Source: Paenibacillus sp. NAIST15-1
GTDB taxonomy: Bacteria > Bacillota > Bacilli > Paenibacillales > Paenibacillaceae
Reading direction: 5' to 3'
DNA length: 64,000 nt
Assembly: GCF_001894745.1 (NCBI RefSeq)
Contig: NZ_BBYF01000013.1
Span: forward strand, 107,321-171,320
Positions 20,401-29,416 of the stretch are shown here, one piece after another. Position 1 is the stretch's first letter, and each line of letters begins with the position of its first letter. The notes below the pieces were generated by a model, which saw nothing but the letters and a program-made list of their open reading frames with translations, had not been told where the DNA came from and ran no database searches. The translations under genes were made by a program, and so were the position numbers.

Positions 20401-23400
20401 TGGCAGGATGTATTGGGATTAGCAAGCGTAGGCGTGAAGGACAACTTCTTCGAGCTGGGCGGCCACTCGCTGCGGGCAACGACGCTGGTGAGCAGGCTGT
20501 ACAAGGAAATGAACGTCAACTTCCCGTTAAGAGGTGTGTTCCGTCATCCGACCATCGAGGAGATGGCGAAGGCGATAACCGAGATGCATCAAGAACTTTA
20601 CACGGAAATACCTATCGCTGAGGAAAAAGCCTATTATCCGTTATCTTCAGCGCAGAAACGGCTGTTCATTGTAAGCCAGCTGACAGGAGCCGAGGTAAGC
20701 TATAACATGCCGGGGGTGCTGATTCTCGAAGGAGAGCTGGATCGTGCGCGATTCGAACAGGCTTTCCAGGAGCTGATCAACCGACATGAATCGCTGCGGA
20801 CAAGCTTCGAGACGGTACGCGGTGAGCCTGTGCAGCGCATTCACCCGCAGGTGGAGTTCGCTATCGAATATCACCTTGCATCAGAACAAGATGCAGAGGC
20901 GCTGATCACTCATTTCGTACGTCCATTCCAGCTTAATCAAGCACCGCTGCTCAGAGTCGGATTGATTGAAACTGGACATGAACGCCATATTCTGATGTTC
21001 GACATGCACCATATCATTTCCGATGGCGTAACGATGGGGCATGTCGTGAATGAATTCTCCCGGATATATGCAGGCGATCAACTGCCGGCGCTGCGTATCC
21101 AATATAAGGACTATGCTGTATGGCAGCAATCCAGTGAATATGCAGAGAAGCTTGCGCATCAGGAATCCTATTGGCTGAAGCAATTGGACGGAGAACTGCC
21201 GACGCTCGAATTGCCGACCGATTATGTGCGACCGGCTGTACAGCAGTTCGAAGGTGATGTGGCCTTGTTCACCTTAACGAACAGTCAGGCCGAGCAGCTG
21301 CAACGATTAGCGGCAAACTACGGCGCAACCTTATATATGGTTCTGCTTGCAGCATATACCGTGCTCCTGCACAAATATACGGGACAGGACGATATCATTG
21401 TCGGAACACCGATCGCGGGCCGCAATCATACGGAATTGGAGCCGCTCGTTGGGATGTTCGTCAATACGCTCGCCATTCGCAATTATCCAACTGGTGAGAA
21501 ATCCTTCGCGGAACTGTTAACCGAGGTGAAGGATACAGCCCTCGTCGCATTCGAGAATCAGGATTATCCGTTCGAAACGTTGGTGGAGAAGGTTCACAAG
21601 TCTCGGGATATGAGCCGCAATCCAGTGTTCGATACAATATTCAGTGTAGAGCATGCACAGGAAGGCTCCTTCCATATCGATGGACTTCGGATAAGTCCAT
21701 ACCCGCACAGCCATTCTGTCGCGAAGTTCGATTTGACCTTCCATGCCGAACAGAATGAAGAAGGGATACTTTGTGGTCTAGGGTATGCGACTGCTTTATA
21801 TGCCAGTGAGACTGCGGGGCGCATGGGAGAGCATTTCGTGCAATTAATTGATGCCATCATCGCAGAACCGAATGCGAAGCTAATGTCGCTGAATATGATG
21901 AGCCTGCAGGAAAGAGAGCAGGTCAAGCTGGTATTTAATGATACGATAACGAATTATCCGCGGGAGAAGACGATTCAACATTTGTTCGAGGAGCAGGCAG
22001 AGAAATCGCCGGATGCGGTTGCCCTCCAATTCGGAGAAGAATGGCTCACATACCGCGAGTTGAATGAACGGTCGAATCGCTTGGCGAGAACACTGCGAGG
22101 TAAGGGTGTAAAAGCCGGCCGCTGCGTAGGTCTAATGACGGATCGTTCGCTAGACATGATTGTAGCGATTATGGCAACCCTGAAGGCAGGCGGGGCATAT
22201 GTGCCAATTGATCCGGACTATCCAGAGGAACGCATTCGATACATGATCGACGATTCGGGAGCTTCGCTTCTAGTCGTTCAACGTCATTTGCAGGCGAACC
22301 ATATTCCTGCGGATTGCATGGTTGTACTTGTAGATGATGAGGGCTCCTACCACACAGATGGCACGAATCTTGAGCAGCATAATGGGGCTTCTGATCTCGC
22401 TTACGTCATTTATACGTCAGGTACAACGGGAATGCCGAAGGGGAATTTAACAACTCACCGCAACATCGTCAGAGTAGTGCGGGATGCGAAATATATCGAG
22501 ATCGATCAGCATGACACGGTGCTGCAATTATCCAGCTACGCTTTTGACGGCTCGACTTTCGACATATTTGGCGCCTTGCTGAATGGAGCGAAGCTTGTCC
22601 TGATAACGCGCGAGGTAGTACTCGACGCTGGACGATTGGCCGACACCATCGAGAGCGAGAAGATTTCGGTTATGTTCATCACTACCGCCTATTTCAATCT
22701 GCTCGTCGATCTGAGAGTGGACAGCCTGCGCCATATGCGCGCGATATTGTTCGGTGGGGAACGCGCATCTGTGAGCCATGTGCGCAAGGCGCTCCGACAT
22801 CTGGGTCCAGGCAAGCTTAAGCATGTATATGGGCCAACGGAGAGCACCGTATTTGCGACTAGCCACAACGTTGATGAAGTAGCTGACAGCGCCGTTACCA
22901 TACCGATCGGACGCCCAATTGGCAATACGGCCGTATATATTGTTGGCGAGGGAGACGTTCTGCAGCCGATTGGTGTAGCTGGTGAGTTATGCGTAGCGGG
23001 CGATGGAGTAGCCATAGGATATTTGAACCGTCCAGATTTGTCAGGAGCCAAGTTCGTGAATAATCCGTTCGTTCCGGGTGATCGCATGTACCGAACGGGT
23101 GACTTGGCAAGATGGCTGTCAGATGGAACGATAGAGTATGTGGGACGGAAAGACGATCAGGTGAAAATCCGTGGTTATCGAATCGAGCTTGGTGAGGTCG
23201 AAGCCCATCTGTTAGACCTTGAGGCGATCCAAGAAGCTGTGGTCATCGTCAGGGAGGAAAGTGACGGGCAGAAGCGCCTATGCGCTTACTATGTAGCAGC
23301 TCGTCCGATTACGGCTGGTGAGATGCGGATAGCATTGGCTCAGCAGCTCCCGGGATATATGCTTCCATCCTACTTCGTACAGCTCGATAAGCTTCCACTG

Positions 23401-24441
23401 TCACCGAACGGCAAGGTGAACCGGAAGGCACTTCCGGCCCCTGGATTGCACGTGCAGGCAGCCTCGGAATACGTGGCCCCGCGCACGCCGCAAGAAGTAC
23501 TGCTTGCTCACATATGGAGGGAGGTGCTCGGGCTAGGTCAGGTAGGCGTTAAGGATAATTTCTTCGAGCTTGGCGGTCATTCCTTAAGCTTAATGAGGCT
23601 AGTGGAGCGCGTCTATACCGAGACTGAGGTTGAAATCCCAATTCACAGCGTATTCCGGGAGCCGACAATTGAAGCGATGGCGTACGAGATGTTGAAATCC
23701 GAACTTGCAGGCAAGGCAGGAAATCATTTTATGAAATTGAACGAAAACGGTCATATCCCTGTCTTCTGCTTCCCTCCGGGACTTGGTTACGGTCTCAGCT
23801 ACTTGGAACTGGCCAAGCAGCTGGATCATCACTGCATCCTGCATGGCATTGACTTTATCGATGATGCTGAAACTCGGGAGGAACTGCTTGAACGATACGT
23901 GAATGCGATCCTTGCTGTTCAACCGCAGCCGCCATTTATATTGTTAGGCTATTCTCTAGGTGGTAATCTGACGTTCGAGGTTGCGAAAGCGTTGGAGTGC
24001 CGAGGGTATCCGGTATCGGATGTCATCATGGTTGATTCCTTGCGGAAGCTGAAGGTGCATGAAGTAGACGAATTCGACGGCGACATCGATCAAATGATTG
24101 ATGGTGTGGAGGAACTGAAAGAAATGCTGGTTCACCATCCTCTTCTCCGCGATCAGGTTAAAAACAAGATGAGGGCGTACTGGTCGTACGCGACTGAACT
24201 CGTTAACTCCGACATCATTGATGCCAATATTCATGCACTGATGGCGGAGCCATCCGAGGTGAACCAGGCAGACGGGGAGCAGCTCGCAACATGGCAGGAG
24301 GCTACTCGCGGCAGGTATGCGGAATACAACCTACGCGGTGTACACGAAGAAGTGCTTCAACCGCCTTTCTTGGAAGCGAACGCTAACGTCATGCAAGCAA
24401 TCATTCGGCATATTCTCGAGCAAACAATGGTTACCCACTAG
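14938..24441 (+). CDS. NRPS 2, terminal peptide synthetase: truncated C-A-T / C-A-T / C-A-T-TE
   Basis: Final assembly-line subunit, 3,167 residues, that adds three residues and releases the peptide. The ATG at 14938 is chosen because AGGGAGG (14924-14930) lies 7 bases upstream; an in-frame extension to 14863 has no such site. The first about 250 residues are only the C-terminal half of a condensation domain, with no HHxxxDG motif. Then follow A (about 257-757), T (Ser803), C (HHIISDG at 984), A (about 1303-1798), T (Ser1844), C (2024), A (about 2339-2836, with GKVNR in place of GKVDR), T (Ser2882) and a thioesterase with GYSLGG (Ser3006). Predicted residues are Ile/Val, Pro, Ile. There is one TE only, suggesting hydrolysis or macrocyclization. 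It lies directly after NRPS 1, so the two probably form one transcript. Confidence 0.96.
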   Translation: MKSVYEKEEAYWNGMFDSDDSMSILPYCSTHGREANADTNAAKVSMIRALPTDLSDRMNTLANGSDVALYMIGLAGATCLLHHYTNRENVLVGMPTIDEPDDDSSPRDVLIMKTNLTRESSFRSVLGSIKTAVGGALEHRHLPFRKMVHNLNLEMDTNGFPVMNTVVSYSAIHTASIDLSVSSDVIFRFDAKDNGLHLEVLYDESRYDASYIATLFEHFFRLLHFVLFQPDQPIGNAVLLSEDEKHRLLHEFNDVWTDFPRQATLHQFIEEHAERQPEAIAVSYEDTKLTYHELNTRANRLARTLRSEGVQPEALVGLMAERSIDMIVGMLAVLKAGGGYVAIDPEYPEERVRYMLEDSGARVILVQQHLQKRVPNTESAARLLILDDEQSYHEDASKLESKSTAVDLACVIYTSGTTGNPKGNLTTHRNIVRIVKNTNYIEITEQDKVLQLSSYSFDGSAFDIFGALTNGAQLVLVPHHTLLDARKLAELIETDQISVMLITTAYFNVLVDVNVSCLRHIRAILFGGERSSVAHVRKALEQTGPGRLKHAYGPSESTVYATWHDVTEIPERAVSVPIGRPISNTAIYIVNERNDLQPIGVPGELCVAGEGLVRGYLNRPELTAQKFVDNPFVPGERMYRTGDLARWLPDGTIEYVGRMDDQVKIRGHRIEIGEVEAQLLKVAPIQKATIVVRGREDGEKQLCAYYVADRLLPAGEIRTMLAKELPSYMIPAYFIQLEQMPLTTNGKVDRKALPEPEEHVQAETEYVAPRSEQEIRLARVWQEVLGLSRVGAKDHFFELGGHSLRATTLVSKLHKEENISLSLRDVFRNPTLEAMAALMEDAQGRKFASIPTVEEKDVYPVSSVQKRLFILHQLEGAEQSYNMPGALLLEGDVDRNRLEYAFRQLITRHETLRTGFEMVNGEPVQRIYPTVDFVVEEMSVLERSEVEEKIRQFIRAFDLSTAPLFRAGLIELAPQRHILLFDMHHIISDGTSIGIMIEEFTSLYSGNELEPLRIQYKDFAAWQRSEEQIEQLKRQETYWLQQMEGVLPVLELPTDYVRPAVQSHNGALFEFSLDREQSQDLRKLAADTRTTLYMVLLAAYTIILHKYSGQEDIVVGTPIAGRTHDDVQPLIGMFVNTLAIRNYPSGSKTVLTYLEEIKETTLGAFEHQDYPFEELVENVQISRDMSRHPVFDTMFALENTEHREFDLDGLQVKPYGAEYGMAKFDLNLTVTEDGDGLYCTMEYATALYNRSTIERLCGHFLQVVGSMTHNPQAAISSLQMVTSEEKAQLQHEFNGTVMEYSSDKTVHELFAEQVERTPEAVAVVSGSEQLSYRDLNRKANQLAWKLREYGVTAEQPVGIIVERTLDTVVAVMAVLKASGTFVPIDPEYPETRIRYMLADSGAKLVLAQSELPGIIPDDVRLIDVRDESLYQGDGADVPNGSKPSNLLYIIYTSGTTGNPKGVMLEHGNMVNLLHYQQKGTNIPMPSRILQYASGSFDVCYQEMFSALLFGGSLYMVDNEMRKDPVRLFQEIEKHEIDVMFIPVAFLKFIFAEPEWAEAFPRCVRHIITAGEQLVVTPQVQACLKRLDICLHNHYGPSETHVVTTYTMTPEVIEVGLPPIGKPIANTSIYIVNDSFELQPIGMKGELYVSGACVGRGYWGRTDLTEEKFLDNPFAPGERLYKTGDVARWLPDGSIEYVGRSDHQVKIRGFRIELGEVESQLLHVPAVQEATVVALEDHAGQKQLCAYFTAERSLTAGELRAALSQELPGYMIPSYFIQLERLPLTPNGKIDRRALPKPEGGIETGTEYVAPRTDTEARLARIWQDVLGLASVGVKDNFFELGGHSLRATTLVSRLYKEMNVNFPLRGVFRHPTIEEMAKAITEMHQELYTEIPIAEEKAYYPLSSAQKRLFIVSQLTGAEVSYNMPGVLILEGELDRARFEQAFQELINRHESLRTSFETVRGEPVQRIHPQVEFAIEYHLASEQDAEALITHFVRPFQLNQAPLLRVGLIETGHERHILMFDMHHIISDGVTMGHVVNEFSRIYAGDQLPALRIQYKDYAVWQQSSEYAEKLAHQESYWLKQLDGELPTLELPTDYVRPAVQQFEGDVALFTLTNSQAEQLQRLAANYGATLYMVLLAAYTVLLHKYTGQDDIIVGTPIAGRNHTELEPLVGMFVNTLAIRNYPTGEKSFAELLTEVKDTALVAFENQDYPFETLVEKVHKSRDMSRNPVFDTIFSVEHAQEGSFHIDGLRISPYPHSHSVAKFDLTFHAEQNEEGILCGLGYATALYASETAGRMGEHFVQLIDAIIAEPNAKLMSLNMMSLQEREQVKLVFNDTITNYPREKTIQHLFEEQAEKSPDAVALQFGEEWLTYRELNERSNRLARTLRGKGVKAGRCVGLMTDRSLDMIVAIMATLKAGGAYVPIDPDYPEERIRYMIDDSGASLLVVQRHLQANHIPADCMVVLVDDEGSYHTDGTNLEQHNGASDLAYVIYTSGTTGMPKGNLTTHRNIVRVVRDAKYIEIDQHDTVLQLSSYAFDGSTFDIFGALLNGAKLVLITREVVLDAGRLADTIESEKISVMFITTAYFNLLVDLRVDSLRHMRAILFGGERASVSHVRKALRHLGPGKLKHVYGPTESTVFATSHNVDEVADSAVTIPIGRPIGNTAVYIVGEGDVLQPIGVAGELCVAGDGVAIGYLNRPDLSGAKFVNNPFVPGDRMYRTGDLARWLSDGTIEYVGRKDDQVKIRGYRIELGEVEAHLLDLEAIQEAVVIVREESDGQKRLCAYYVAARPITAGEMRIALAQQLPGYMLPSYFVQLDKLPLSPNGKVNRKALPAPGLHVQAASEYVAPRTPQEVLLAHIWREVLGLGQVGVKDNFFELGGHSLSLMRLVERVYTETEVEIPIHSVFREPTIEAMAYEMLKSELAGKAGNHFMKLNENGHIPVFCFPPGLGYGLSYLELAKQLDHHCILHGIDFIDDAETREELLERYVNAILAVQPQPPFILLGYSLGGNLTFEVAKALECRGYPVSDVIMVDSLRKLKVHEVDEFDGDIDQMIDGVEELKEMLVHHPLLRDQVKNKMRAYWSYATELVNSDIIDANIHALMAEPSEVNQADGEQLATWQEATRGRYAEYNLRGVHEEVLQPPFLEANANVMQAIIRHILEQTMVTH
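17500..20590 (+). other. NRPS 2 module 2: C-A(Pro)-T
   Basis: HHIISDG is at 17887-17907. The pocket D-V-Q-F-I-A-H-V-V is identical to the Pro pocket of NRPS 1 module d. The carrier serine is at 20467-20469. The A-T part is a recent copy of that module at the DNA level. Confidence 0.87.
18921..20563 (+). repeat. Duplicated Pro A-T tract, copy 2 (NRPS 2)
   Basis: Partner of 11640-13282 at a constant offset of 7281 bases. Together they give two Pro-activating modules in one assembly line. Confidence 0.88.
20620..24441 (+). other. NRPS 2 module 3: C-A(Ile)-T-TE, termination module
   Basis: HHIISDG is at 21007-21027. The adenylation pocket D-G-F-F-L-G-V-V-F predicts Ile. The carrier serine is at 23581-23583. 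The thioesterase (about 23720-24430) has GYSLGG with catalytic Ser at 23953-23955, a MVDS strand end as candidate Asp, and a late GVHEEV with a candidate catalytic His. It is type I, integrated and single. Confidence 0.88.
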
Positions 24442-24509
24442 TTGTACAGATTTCTGGCACCTGATGAAGAAAGGCATGCTTGCAGGCCTGCATCAGTTGG
24501 CGATAAGTA

Positions 24510-24715
24510 GCTGAACGCACACAGACTGCTGATGTACAATGGCTGCTGATGTACACAGATTGCTGAAGCACAAAGGCTGCTGATGTATACAGATTTCTGA
24601 AGCACACAAGCTCCTGTTGCATACAGCTTGTTGATGCACACAGCTAACTGATACACACAACTATCTGATGTACACAGACCAACTGATGCTCATAGCCTGC
24701 TCATGCGCACAGACT
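24510..24715. repeat. Degenerate 17-bp tandem repeat array, about 12 units
   Basis: Between the NRPS 2 stop and the first ABC gene, consecutive units start at 24510, 24528, 24545, 24562, 24579, 24596, 24613, 24630, 24647, 24664, 24681 and 24699. Ten are exactly 17 bases and two are 18. An approximate unit is GCTGATGTACACAGATT. The positions TG..G/C.ACACA are best kept. The array has no spacers, so it is not a CRISPR. Function unknown; it is probably transcribed as untranslated RNA if the exporters are co-transcribed with NRPS 2. Confidence 0.85.
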
Positions 24716-24809
24716 GCTCGACTTCGGCGAAGGCAATGCTTGAATGCTGTAGAAGGGGGCAGTTTGTGAGCGGTGCCGCGACTATGGGACACAAAGGGGA
24801 GACCGTAAC
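24716..24809 (+). other. Upstream region of the ABC exporter genes
   Basis: Apart from a Shine-Dalgarno-like AAGGGGA ending 24801 ahead of the GTG start, I see no convincing promoter or terminator here. The exporter genes may therefore depend on read-through from the NRPS genes. Confidence 0.4.
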
Positions 24810-26621
24810 GTGAAGCAGCAAAAAGAAAAAGGTGTGTTTGCCCTATGGAAGTCCGTGGCATGGCTAGTATCATTCGCGAAGTCGCACAAGGGCTGGTTAA
24901 TTGCCGGTATGCTATGTGCCATTGCTGCGGCGGTGATCGAAATATGGACGGGCAGTCTGATCCAACAACTGACCGCCAAGGCTGAACGAGGGGATGGGCA
25001 GGTAGTTATCAACACCGTGTATATGGTGCTTGTCGTTATTGCAGTAGGCGTTCCCGCGAAGTACATGATGACATTCGGGATTGAAAAAGGGAGCGCCCGT
25101 ACAATGCGGGATGTACGCAACTCTATGATGCGTCATATCGGAAAACTTCCTGTCCATTATTTGGATAAGCAGCACTCGGGTGATATGGTCTCACGATTCA
25201 CAAACGACATGCAAATCATAAACCAGTTCATGATACGCGACTTGCCGCAATGGTTCTATCATCCTCTCCTGTTTATCGGATGCTTTGCTTATTTACTCTG
25301 GATCCGGTGGGAGCTTGTGCTGCTAAGCATATTACTTGTGCCAGTATCTTTGTTCGTGTCTCAGTGGATTGGCAAGCAGCTGCAGCAATTGACAGAAGAA
25401 GCACAGGAGAGCACGGGACAGATGAATGCCATCGTGCAGGACACATTGAACGGCATGGTGCTTGTCAAAAGCTATTTGCTGCAAGGCTTGTTGTTCCGTT
25501 CCTATCAATCGCTGCTGCAGCTCACCCTGCTCAAAAAACTGGCCGTCAGCAAAAGAGAAGCCATCATTACGCCGGTTTTATTTACGCTAATGATGAGTCC
25601 GGTCGTCTTTTCCGTTCTATATGGAAGTTATTTAATTTCACAAGGCTCGTTCAGCACAGGAGAGCTGATTACATTCCTTTACCTGCTCAATCTATGTCTC
25701 GAGCCGCTGCAAAACATCCCGACACTTATCACACATACGTTCGAGATGGGCGGTGCATTGAAGCGGATTTATGATGTTGCGTCCCAGCCTGTCGAACAGC
25801 AAGGAGAGAAGCTTGCAGACGAAAGTTTGAATGATGGTGGCATACGGGATCAAATGCCAATCGCCTTTGAACAGGTTAGCTTTGCCTATGAGAAGGATTC
25901 ACCGCTGCTGCTTCGGAATTTGAGTTTCGCGGTGGAGCGGGGGAAGACCGTGGCGTTAGTCGGCGCCAGCGGCGGCGGGAAGAGCACTGTCATGAAGCTG
26001 ATATGTGGATTTTATTCATTGCCTTGTAACGGAGGAACGATACGTGTATATGGACATTCCGTATCGAATTGGAATCCAGATGAGTTGCGTTCGAACCTGT
26101 CTGTTGTCACGCAGGATTCCTACTTGTTCAGCGGAACGATAGCCGACAATATCGGATACGGCAGGCCTAATGCTGCGTTTGATCAAATTGTCGAAGCAGC
26201 TAAGGCTGCTCATGCGCACTCTTTTATTATGGAACTCCCGGATGGCTATCAGACGGAGGTCGGAGAGCGTGGAGGCTTGCTGTCAGGTGGACAACGACAG
26301 CGAATTACGATTGCGCGTGCAATCTTGAAGGATGCGCCTATACTGCTGCTCGATGAGCCGACATCTGCCTTGGATACAGAGTCTGAACATCTCGTTCAAC
26401 AAGCGCTCGACACGCTCATGCAAGACCGAACAACGATCGTCATCGCACATCGCTTGTCAACCATTCAACACGCAGATGAAATATGGGTGATGGAAGGCGG
26501 AGGGATCGTCGAAGCAGGAACGCACGATGAATTATTGGTCAAGGGCGGCGCTTACGCCAGCTTATATCATCGACAATTCTCTGCTGAGCCATCAGGGCGG
26601 GAGGAGGTGGCCTGCACGTGA
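24810..26621 (+). CDS. ABC exporter half-transporter 1 (fused membrane and ATPase domains)
   Basis: Type I ABC exporter half-molecule of 603 residues: an N-terminal transmembrane domain of about six helices (to about residue 320) and a C-terminal nucleotide-binding domain. Walker A GASGGGKST is at 385-393, signature LSGGQRQR at 491-498, Walker B LLLDEPTS with catalytic Glu516, and a switch His in IAHRLST. The start is GTG, supported by the AAGGGGA site 8 bases upstream. The stop overlaps the next half-transporter gene by four bases, so the two are translationally coupled and probably form a heterodimer. Its place directly after the thioesterase subunit suggests export of, or self-protection against, the peptide; the substrate is inferred, not shown. 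Confidence 0.92.
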   Translation: MKQQKEKGVFALWKSVAWLVSFAKSHKGWLIAGMLCAIAAAVIEIWTGSLIQQLTAKAERGDGQVVINTVYMVLVVIAVGVPAKYMMTFGIEKGSARTMRDVRNSMMRHIGKLPVHYLDKQHSGDMVSRFTNDMQIINQFMIRDLPQWFYHPLLFIGCFAYLLWIRWELVLLSILLVPVSLFVSQWIGKQLQQLTEEAQESTGQMNAIVQDTLNGMVLVKSYLLQGLLFRSYQSLLQLTLLKKLAVSKREAIITPVLFTLMMSPVVFSVLYGSYLISQGSFSTGELITFLYLLNLCLEPLQNIPTLITHTFEMGGALKRIYDVASQPVEQQGEKLADESLNDGGIRDQMPIAFEQVSFAYEKDSPLLLRNLSFAVERGKTVALVGASGGGKSTVMKLICGFYSLPCNGGTIRVYGHSVSNWNPDELRSNLSVVTQDSYLFSGTIADNIGYGRPNAAFDQIVEAAKAAHAHSFIMELPDGYQTEVGERGGLLSGGQRQRITIARAILKDAPILLLDEPTSALDTESEHLVQQALDTLMQDRTTIVIAHRLSTIQHADEIWVMEGGGIVEAGTHDELLVKGGAYASLYHRQFSAEPSGREEVACT

Positions 26622-28459
26622 GACTATCTGACATGATTACATATGGGAAAGAAATAGTCGGCATGATGAATTTCATGAGCAAAAAGCATAAGCTGCATTA
26701 TTACATTGGTATGATTGCGAGCGGCGCCGTAAACACCCTGTTTATTTTATCCTTCAGCTTGTTAGTGCAGAGTCTGGTTAATTATGCCGAGTCAAATGAT
26801 ATATCCCTTATGTATGGAGGACTGTACATTTTGGGGGGCTCCATTCTGCTGTTGAACCTGATAGCTCCGCCGTTCACGTATTTGTTTCATCGAAGTGTGG
26901 AACTGACACTGGCGAACATACGTGAGCGCTTGTATCGGAAGATGTGCAGCCTGCGAATGTCAATGCTTGAGCGAACCCACAACGGTGAGCTGCTGTCCCG
27001 GATGAATAATGATGTGTCGACACTGGAAGTGACCTACTGCGGCATCCTGTTTGCCATGCTGCTCGAGATTATGATTAGTTTTGGCTCCATCATCATGATG
27101 TTCGCGCTGCATTGGCAATTTGCCTGCGTTTCTTTACTCGTGCTGCTCTTATCCTTCTATATCAGCTCGCGGTTCGTAAATACGGTACGGAATCTATACG
27201 ACCAGCATCTGCATGTGACCGCTAAGCTGACTGAGAAATTCTCCGACTTTCTTGGTGGGATTCAGTTGGTAAAGCTGTTCCGCATTCGATCGATCTATGG
27301 ACAATATGAAGCGTTGAACGAGCAAGTAACGGAACTATCGAGTCAGATTGCCCATAAGAAGGGGCTGCTCGCAGCGGTCAATCATTTCGTCAGTTACATT
27401 ACGTTTTGCGGAATTATTGTTATTGGGAGTTTGCTGTATGCATACGGGTTCATTTCAATGGGGACGGTAGCGGCATTGGCCGTGCTGCAAATTCACTTGA
27501 CTCATTCGTTCATGAATGTCGGCTCTACGATGTCGCTTATCCAAAACTCGTTGGCTGGTGCAAGTCGAGTCCAGGAGCTGCTTTATGAAGAAGAAGAGCC
27601 GGAGAGATTCGGCAGTGAGATCAAGAGTGAAGATGCCATACTTGATATGACCCTTAGACCTGATCTGAACAACGACACTGTAAATCAAACTGGTACAATC
27701 GATAGAGCGGACGACATCGATAGCCATACCAACACGGCAGCACCGATGCTCGAACTAGATGATGTTGAATTCTCCTATGCTGCTGGAAAAACAGCCATAT
27801 CCCAAGTATCGATGAAGGTATATCCGGGACAAGTAGCAGCTATCGTTGGCGCCAGCGGCAGTGGGAAGAGCACACTGATTAAGCTGCTGCTCGGATTTTA
27901 TCCGGTTGAAAGAGGAGATGTTCGCCTCCTAGGCAAATCATTCGGGCATTATACGCTGGAGGAAATTCGCAGATTGATTGCCTATGTGCCGCAGGAAGCA
28001 TTTTTGTTCAGCGGAACCATCGAAGAGAATATCCGTTACGGCAACCCGCAAGCATCCCATGAGGAAGTGGTGGCTGCAGCGCAAGCCGCATACGCCCATC
28101 ATTTTATTGAGGAGCTGCCAGATCAATATCAGACTTCAGTAGGGGAGCGGGGCGCCTCCTTGTCCGGCGGGCAGCGTCAGCGGATTGCAATTGCACGAGC
28201 ATTGCTCAAAAATGCACCGATCCTGCTCCTTGACGAGGCGACGTCTGCGCTTGATACGGAATCGGAGCACTGGGTGCAAAAGGCATTGCAGCAGTTGATG
28301 CAGGGGAGGACGACCATCATGGTTGCCCACCGCTTGTCGACCGTGGAACATGCGGATATTATTTTCGTCATGAAGGAGGGAACCGTTGCGGAGCATGGCA
28401 CGCACCGAAGCTTGCTCCAACATGGCTCCTATTATGCGAGCCTCCAAGGACAGGCTTAG
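26618..28459 (+). CDS. ABC exporter half-transporter 2 (fused membrane and ATPase domains)
   Basis: Second half-transporter, 613 residues, starting with GTG inside the GTGA overlap with the preceding gene and preceded by a very strong GGAGGAGGTGG site. The membrane domain covers about residues 20-320. The ATPase domain has Walker A GASGSGKST at 411-419, LSGGQRQR at 515-522 and LLLDEATS with catalytic Glu540, plus a switch His in VAHRLST. Both ATP sites of the pair look catalytically competent. About 45 residues between membrane and ATPase domains are rich in Asp, Asn and Thr, longer than in the partner. It is followed by an intrinsic terminator, which ends the first biosynthetic cluster. Confidence 0.92.
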   Translation: MRLSDMITYGKEIVGMMNFMSKKHKLHYYIGMIASGAVNTLFILSFSLLVQSLVNYAESNDISLMYGGLYILGGSILLLNLIAPPFTYLFHRSVELTLANIRERLYRKMCSLRMSMLERTHNGELLSRMNNDVSTLEVTYCGILFAMLLEIMISFGSIIMMFALHWQFACVSLLVLLLSFYISSRFVNTVRNLYDQHLHVTAKLTEKFSDFLGGIQLVKLFRIRSIYGQYEALNEQVTELSSQIAHKKGLLAAVNHFVSYITFCGIIVIGSLLYAYGFISMGTVAALAVLQIHLTHSFMNVGSTMSLIQNSLAGASRVQELLYEEEEPERFGSEIKSEDAILDMTLRPDLNNDTVNQTGTIDRADDIDSHTNTAAPMLELDDVEFSYAAGKTAISQVSMKVYPGQVAAIVGASGSGKSTLIKLLLGFYPVERGDVRLLGKSFGHYTLEEIRRLIAYVPQEAFLFSGTIEENIRYGNPQASHEEVVAAAQAAYAHHFIEELPDQYQTSVGERGASLSGGQRQRIAIARALLKNAPILLLDEATSALDTESEHWVQKALQQLMQGRTTIMVAHRLSTVEHADIIFVMKEGTVAEHGTHRSLLQHGSYYASLQGQA

Positions 28460-28497
28460 ATTCCTATTCTGGAAGTGTCGAAATATAACCTGACATG

Positions 28498-28530
28498 GAA
28501 CCTTCGATCCTAATAATCGGAGGTTCTTTT
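28498..28530 (+). terminator. Intrinsic terminator after the ABC exporter genes
   Basis: GAACCTTCGAT and ATCGGAGGTTC form an 11-bp stem with one G-T pair around a 7-base loop. TTTT and further T-rich sequence follow. It lies 38 bases after the second exporter stop. Confidence 0.88.
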
Positions 28531-28581
28531 CATTTATTTCACTTCCCGGTGGCTGTGTAAGCGTGTAAGATATAAAAATAC

Positions 28582-28610
28582 TTGCATATGAGCAAGATCA
28601 CACTTACTAT
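28582..28610 (+). promoter_or_regulatory. Possible glpP promoter
   Basis: TTGCAT, a 17-base gap and TACTAT lie 72 bases upstream of the glpP start and after the preceding terminator. Each box matches the sigma-A consensus only partly (three and four of six), so this is a weak call based mainly on spacing and position. Confidence 0.35.
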
Positions 28611-28682
28611 TAGAAAGGTATGAACAGAATTACCACAGCATAGGAATAACTTGAGATCGATTCAACCGAAGGGGCTCGACCA

Positions 28683-29243
28683 ATGAATTTTTATGAACAG
28701 CGAATATTGCCCGCATCGAGGCAAATGAAAGACTTGGAGAAAGCCGTAGCTTCACCATACGAATATTTGGTCCTGCTCGATGTCCATATCGCTCAACTTA
28801 AGCACGCCTGCAGTATGGTACATCAAGCGAACAAGAAATTATTTTTGCATATCGATCTGATCCAAGGACTTCAAAGCGACGCTCACGCGACGGAGTACCT
28901 TTGTCAGGAGTATCGACCGTACGGGATTTTGTCGACAAAATCCAGCGTCATTCAAAAAGCGAAGCAAAAAGGCGTCGTAGCTGTGCAGCGCATCTTCTTG
29001 ATCGACAATAGCGCTCTGGAGAAGAGTTGCAAGCTGCTGCAGACGACGCAGCCCGATGTCATTGAAGTATTGCCAGGGGGCATGCCGAACGTCATTCGCA
29101 AAGTAAAAGAACGAACAAGCCTACCAATTTTGGCAGGGGGGTTCATCTCGACGAGAGAAGATGTGGAGCTCGCTCTGCAAGCTGGTGCCGAGGCGGTTAC
29201 AACCTCAAATACGAAATTATGGACAAAATATGAAAAAAAGTGA
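28683..29243 (+). CDS. glpP: GlpP, glycerol regulon antiterminator
   Basis: RNA-binding regulator of 186 residues, the usual GlpP length. In Bacillus, GlpP bound to glycerol 3-phosphate lets RNA polymerase pass leader terminators of glpFK and glpD and stabilizes glpD mRNA. The family is recognisable from the start (NFYEQRILPASRQMKDLEKA), LLDVHIAQL, HIDLIQGL, YGILSTKSSVIQKAK, DVIEVLPGGMPNVI and LPILAGGFI; the fold is barrel-like without membrane segments. The gene precedes glpF, glpK and glpD, and both candidate target leaders are present downstream. No leader terminator of its own was seen. Confidence 0.95.
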   Translation: MNFYEQRILPASRQMKDLEKAVASPYEYLVLLDVHIAQLKHACSMVHQANKKLFLHIDLIQGLQSDAHATEYLCQEYRPYGILSTKSSVIQKAKQKGVVAVQRIFLIDNSALEKSCKLLQTTQPDVIEVLPGGMPNVIRKVKERTSLPILAGGFISTREDVELALQAGAEAVTTSNTKLWTKYEKK

Positions 29244-29272
29244 TTGACAACGCTTACAATTTTAAATAAAAT
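29244..29272 (+). promoter_or_regulatory. Strong sigma-A promoter of glpFK
   Basis: A perfect -35 TTGACA (29244-29249), a 17-base spacer and -10 TAAAAT (29267-29272, five of six). It starts one base after the glpP stop codon and feeds a long leader before glpF. Confidence 0.82.
29245..29258. promoter_or_regulatory. cre-like catabolite repression site over the glpFK -35 box
   Basis: TGACAACGCTTACA differs at one position from the cre consensus TGWAARCGYTWNCW, and overlaps the -35 hexamer. In B. subtilis, CcpA represses glpFK from a similarly placed cre, so glucose repression is likely here (family knowledge plus position). Confidence 0.65.
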
Positions 29273-29304
29273 TTGAATCAAGTTAATACTGTTACGGAGA
29301 CTTG

Positions 29305-29387
29305 GAGATCTACTTTCAAACGCGTTGTCATCTCTGCTTGCAGCAGATGCGACGTGTGCTTGAACGTAGGTCTCTTTGCATTTTCTT
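29305..29387 (+). terminator. glpFK leader terminator, probable GlpP target
   Basis: A long hairpin: GAGATCTACTTTCAA (29305-29319) pairs with TTGAACGTAGGTCTC (29360-29374) with one mismatch and one G-T pair. An inner stem ACGCGTTG..CATCT / AGATG.CGACGTGT lies above it. T-rich sequence TTTGCATTTTC follows. It sits 30 bases before the glpF ribosome binding site, so without antitermination the transcript should stop. This is the arrangement known for GlpP control. Confidence 0.75.
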
Positions 29388-29416
29388 AACAGGAATGAAC
29401 AACAGGAGGGGTCAAT

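Noticed and set aside
1..24441. Naming the first cluster paenibacterin (pbt)
   Set aside because: The partial order agrees only in part, the upstream modules are missing, and only one thioesterase domain is present. Gene symbols would be unsupported.
24438..24656. Minus-strand 72-codon frame with repeated peptide pieces
   Set aside because: The peptide repeats simply follow from the 17-bp DNA repeats (three units give 17 codons). No ribosome binding site or known domain.
24510..24715. CRISPR array
   Set aside because: Units abut without spacers, are degenerate, and no cas genes are present.
28556..28569. cre site before glpP
   Set aside because: The left half matches but the right half (GTAAG) does not, giving too many mismatches compared with the glpFK site.
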